This document shows, piece by piece, positions 61,413-64,000 of a DNA stretch of 64,000 nt (positions are counted from its first letter, which is position 1; the number at the start of each line of letters is the position of its first letter). Below the pieces are notes generated by a model. The model saw only the letters and a list, made by a program, of their open reading frames with translations, did no database searches and was not told the origin of the DNA. Source of the stretch: Pseudoduganella danionis (lineage in GTDB: Bacteria > Pseudomonadota > Gammaproteobacteria > Burkholderiales > Burkholderiaceae_D); NCBI RefSeq assembly GCF_009720775.1, contig NZ_WNKW01000001.1, positions 558,001 through 622,000 on the forward strand, read 5' to 3'. The position numbers and the translations under genes were made by a program.

Positions 61413-62945
61413 ATGACGACAACTCAAGCGACGCAACAACGCATTTCCAGAATCACCGTGGTGGGCGGCGGCAGTGCCGGCTGGATGGCCGCAGCAGCGC
61501 TGACCACCTATCTAGGCAAGGGCGCCAGTGTGCGCCTGATCGAGTCCGAGGAAATCGGCATCGTCGGCGTGGGCGAAGCCAGCGTGCCGCATATCCGCCA
61601 GTTCAATGGTCAGTGGCTGGGACTGGACGAAGCAGAATTCGTCCGGCGTACCCAGGGCACGGTCAAGCTGGGCATACAATTCAACGACTGGGGCCGCATA
61701 GGCGACAGCTATATTCATGGCTTCGGCGCCATCGGCCGTTCACTGGGGCCGCTGCCGTTCCACCAGTTCTGGCTCAAGCTGCATCTGGCCGGCAAAGCCG
61801 GGCCGATAGGCGACTATTCACCGCAGACAGTGATGGCGCCGCAAGGCAAATTCACCTCGGGCGACCGCAATGCGGCACCCGGATCGCCGCTGGCAGATAT
61901 CGCCTACGCCTATCACTTCGATGCGGCGCTGTACGCGCGCTATCTGCGCGAAGTGGCCGAGCAGCGCGGCGTGCAGCGCATCGAGGGCAAGATCGTCAGC
62001 GTACAGCAGCGCGCTGATGACGGCTACATCGAATCCGTCACGCTGGCATCAGGGCAGGTGGTCGATGGTGAACTGTTCATCGACTGCTCCGGCTTCCGTG
62101 GCCTGCTGATTGAAGAGACCCTGAAGACCGGCTATGTGGACTGGTCGCACTGGCTGCCTTGTGACCGCGCCGTGGCCGTGCCTTGTGCCAGCGCGCAGAC
62201 TATCACGCCCTATACCCGCTCGACGGCACGTGCGGCCGGCTGGCAGTGGCGCATACCGCTGCAGCACCGTATCGGCAATGGCTATGTGTATTCCAGCCGC
62301 TATCTGAGTGATGACGAAGCGGCGGCAACACTGATGGCCAACCTCGATGGCAAGGCACTGGCCGAACCGCGTCTGCTGCGTTTCACGACCGGCATGCGCA
62401 AAAAAATCTGGCATCGCAATGTGGTGTCGCTGGGGTTGGCCAGTGGCTTCCTCGAGCCGCTGGAATCAACCAGCATCTATCTGGCCCAATCGGGCATCAC
62501 CCGCCTACTGAGCCTGTTCCCGAATGCGGACTTCAACCCGCAACTGGCCGAACAATACAATCGCGAGACGGCCTTCGAATACGAACGGGTGCGCGACTTC
62601 CTGATCCTGCACTACCACGCCACCGAACGTAATGACACGCCATTCTGGGACTATTGCCGCACCATGGCGATACCGGACAGTCTGCGTGAAGCGATGGAAC
62701 TGTTCCGTAGCGATGGCCGCTATTTCCGTAACGGCGAAGATTTCTTTGCCCTGCCTAGCTGGGTACAGGTGATGCTGGGGCAGGGCATAACGCCGCAGGG
62801 CTACCATCCTATCGTCGATGAGATGCCGGAGCCTAAGCTGGTGGAGCTGGTGGAAGGCATGCGTGGCATGCTGGCCCATGCTGTAGCCGCCATGCCTAGC
62901 CATGAGGAGTGGATAGAACGCTACTGGAAGGCGCGCGCAGCATGA
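61413..62945 (+). CDS. Tryptophan-halogenase-family flavoprotein
   Basis: A 510-residue FAD-dependent enzyme. VVGGGSAGWMAAAAL is the FAD site, GVGEASVPHI the second flavin motif, GTVKLGIQFNDW holds the Lys of the halogenase active site, and WQWRIPLQHRIGNGY carries the WxWxIP motif. In glycan-use loci of this type the substrate is not known to be tryptophan, and the chemistry is unproven. The start at 61413 (MTTTQATQQR) has a poor ribosome site; an in-frame GTG/TTG start at 61401 exists. The stop overlaps the next start by four bases. Confidence 0.85.
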   Translation: MTTTQATQQRISRITVVGGGSAGWMAAAALTTYLGKGASVRLIESEEIGIVGVGEASVPHIRQFNGQWLGLDEAEFVRRTQGTVKLGIQFNDWGRIGDSYIHGFGAIGRSLGPLPFHQFWLKLHLAGKAGPIGDYSPQTVMAPQGKFTSGDRNAAPGSPLADIAYAYHFDAALYARYLREVAEQRGVQRIEGKIVSVQQRADDGYIESVTLASGQVVDGELFIDCSGFRGLLIEETLKTGYVDWSHWLPCDRAVAVPCASAQTITPYTRSTARAAGWQWRIPLQHRIGNGYVYSSRYLSDDEAAATLMANLDGKALAEPRLLRFTTGMRKKIWHRNVVSLGLASGFLEPLESTSIYLAQSGITRLLSLFPNADFNPQLAEQYNRETAFEYERVRDFLILHYHATERNDTPFWDYCRTMAIPDSLREAMELFRSDGRYFRNGEDFFALPSWVQVMLGQGITPQGYHPIVDEMPEPKLVELVEGMRGMLAHAVAAMPSHEEWIERYWKARAA

Positions 62946-64000
62946 TGGACTTGATGAAGTGGTGCTGCCGTGCGGCGGCAAGTGTGGCAAGTGCGGTGCC
63001 GAGGGGGGCGAATCTGCTGGCGTTGCTGGTCTTTGCGTCATCAGCATCAGCGACCACGGTGCAGTCGCTCGACCAGGGCTGGAGCTTCAGCATGCTGCCG
63101 GGCGATGCGCAGCTAGCGAGCCATCCGCAAGCGGCAGGCTGGAAGTCGGCCACCGTGCCGGGCACCGTGCACACTGACCTGTTTGCCCACAAGCTGATTC
63201 CCGATCCCTATGTGGGCGCACCGGAAGCGGGGCTGCAGTGGATAGGGCTGGCGGACTGGGAATATCGCACGCGTTTCGATGCTGCTAGCGCCACGCGCAA
63301 CAGCGCACGCAGCGATCTGGTGTTCCATGGCCTTGATACCTATGCCGAAGTCTGGCTCAACGGTGAAAAACTGCTTGATGCGGATAATGCGTTCCGTGTC
63401 TGGCGCATCCCCGTGCAGGGGCGGCTGCGCGCGCGTGGCAATGAACTGCGCATTGTGCTGCGTTCACCCATCAGCAAGCTGCTGCCGCAGGTGACGGCCA
63501 TGCCGAACAAACTAGCCGGTAACTATCCTTCGCCGTATGGCGACGAGCCGGCCGATGCGATGACGGCCAATTTTGCGCGCAAGCCCGGTTACCACTATGG
63601 CTGGGACTGGGGGCCGCGCTATGTCACGGCAGGCATCTGGAACACTGTGCAACTGCAAAGCTGGGATGTGCTGCGCATCGATGACCTGCAATTGCGGCAG
63701 GACCACGTGGACGAGCAGCGTGCCGAACTCGCTGCCATCGCCACGCTCGATGCTATCGGTGCTGGCAGTGTAGAGCTGCGTCTGTGGCAGACTGCGCCCG
63801 ATGGCAAGCGAGTGCTGGCAGTGCAGCAGAAAGCGGCGCTAAAACAGGGCAACAACCGCATCGAACTGCCGGTGCATGTGCTCAATCCGCAGCGCTGGTA
63901 TCCGAACGGCTATGGTGCGCAGGCTTTGTACCGCTACGAGCTGGAAGTAGCGCAGGGGAGCAGGCTGGTGGCCAGCACCAGTGCGCGCACGGGTCTGCGC
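62942..64000 (+). CDS. Beta-mannosidase, GH2 family (3' end outside window)
   Basis: Begins at the ATG at 62942, overlapping the previous stop (ATGATG). A signal peptide (ANLLALLVFASSASA) indicates export. The mature N-terminus TTVQSLDQGWSFSMLPG...GWKSATVPGTVHTDLFAHKLIPDPYVG and the motif GYHYGWDWGPRYVTAGIW are the sugar-binding domain of GH2 beta-mannosidases. The catalytic domain lies beyond the window edge. It probably removes mannose from the non-reducing end of manno-oligosaccharides in the periplasm. Cotranscribed with the flavoprotein gene. Confidence 0.88.
   Translation, partial: MMDLMKWCCRAAASVASAVPRGANLLALLVFASSASATTVQSLDQGWSFSMLPGDAQLASHPQAAGWKSATVPGTVHTDLFAHKLIPDPYVGAPEAGLQWIGLADWEYRTRFDAASATRNSARSDLVFHGLDTYAEVWLNGEKLLDADNAFRVWRIPVQGRLRARGNELRIVLRSPISKLLPQVTAMPNKLAGNYPSPYGDEPADAMTANFARKPGYHYGWDWGPRYVTAGIWNTVQLQSWDVLRIDDLQLRQDHVDEQRAELAAIATLDAIGAGSVELRLWQTAPDGKRVLAVQQKAALKQGNNRIELPVHVLNPQRWYPNGYGAQALYRYELEVAQGSRLVASTSARTGLR

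Noticed and set aside
58153..61422. Minus-strand frame of 1089 codons opposite the TonB receptor
   Set aside because: Composition is His/Arg/Gln/Val-rich as in the antisense of a GC-biased gene. No ribosome site, and the plus strand encodes an unmistakable receptor over the same span.

Overview
The window looks like a chromosomal segment of a betaproteobacterium, most probably an Oxalobacteraceae relative (Janthinobacterium/Duganella/Massilia/Herminiimonas group). This is inferred from the protein families, the moderately high GC and the gene string yebC-purD-hemF-nadD-rsfS-rlmH-maf-rng; no database search was possible.

Layout. 1-7.1 kb: the 3' part of a large RTX/S-layer-like secreted protein, then a type I secretion operon (ABC ATPase, HlyD-type adaptor, TolC-type outer membrane protein, small partner). 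The start shows a row of UNCG-tetraloop hairpins, a perfect CRP/FNR-type palindrome and a 15-codon leader ORF. 7.1-22.6 kb: acyltransferase, secreted metzincin protease, trhO, dnaE, a VirK/YbjX-family gene, a FixL/FixJ-like pair, an LPS block (GT2, O-antigen ligase, waaF) and an esterase. 22.8-27.9 kb: four consecutive exported proteins that I could not assign to a known system. 27.9-34.9 kb: an eight-gene housekeeping string on the minus strand. 35.1-44.9 kb: PhoD-like phosphatase, EamA transporter, mgsA, quinone oxidoreductase, a DUF4136 lipoprotein, pepN and fbp.

44.9-56.5 kb is the accessory hotspot. A tRNA-Thr(CGU) and its terminator are repeated almost exactly (73 against 72 nt) 5.8 kb downstream, bounding an island. 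Inside lie a PAAR / M15-type peptidase / periplasmic immunity triad (a probable type VI secretion effector cassette), a relaxase-primase fragment carrying a nested mobB in another frame, and several small orphan genes. Just outside, on the opposite strand, is a second triad: PAAR / SleB-like wall hydrolase / exported immunity candidate. Two decayed pieces of the first cassette lie further right, on both sides of a large PEP-CTERM protein gene. The site therefore looks like a repeatedly used locus where cell-wall-hydrolase cassettes are gained, duplicated and lost.

56.7-64 kb: a glycine-rich PEP-CTERM protein, then a TonB-dependent receptor, a tryptophan-halogenase-like flavoprotein and a GH2 beta-mannosidase (cut by the window edge). 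This arrangement resembles a glycan-uptake locus for mannosides. No rRNA, CRISPR array, complete integrase or complete insertion sequence was seen.
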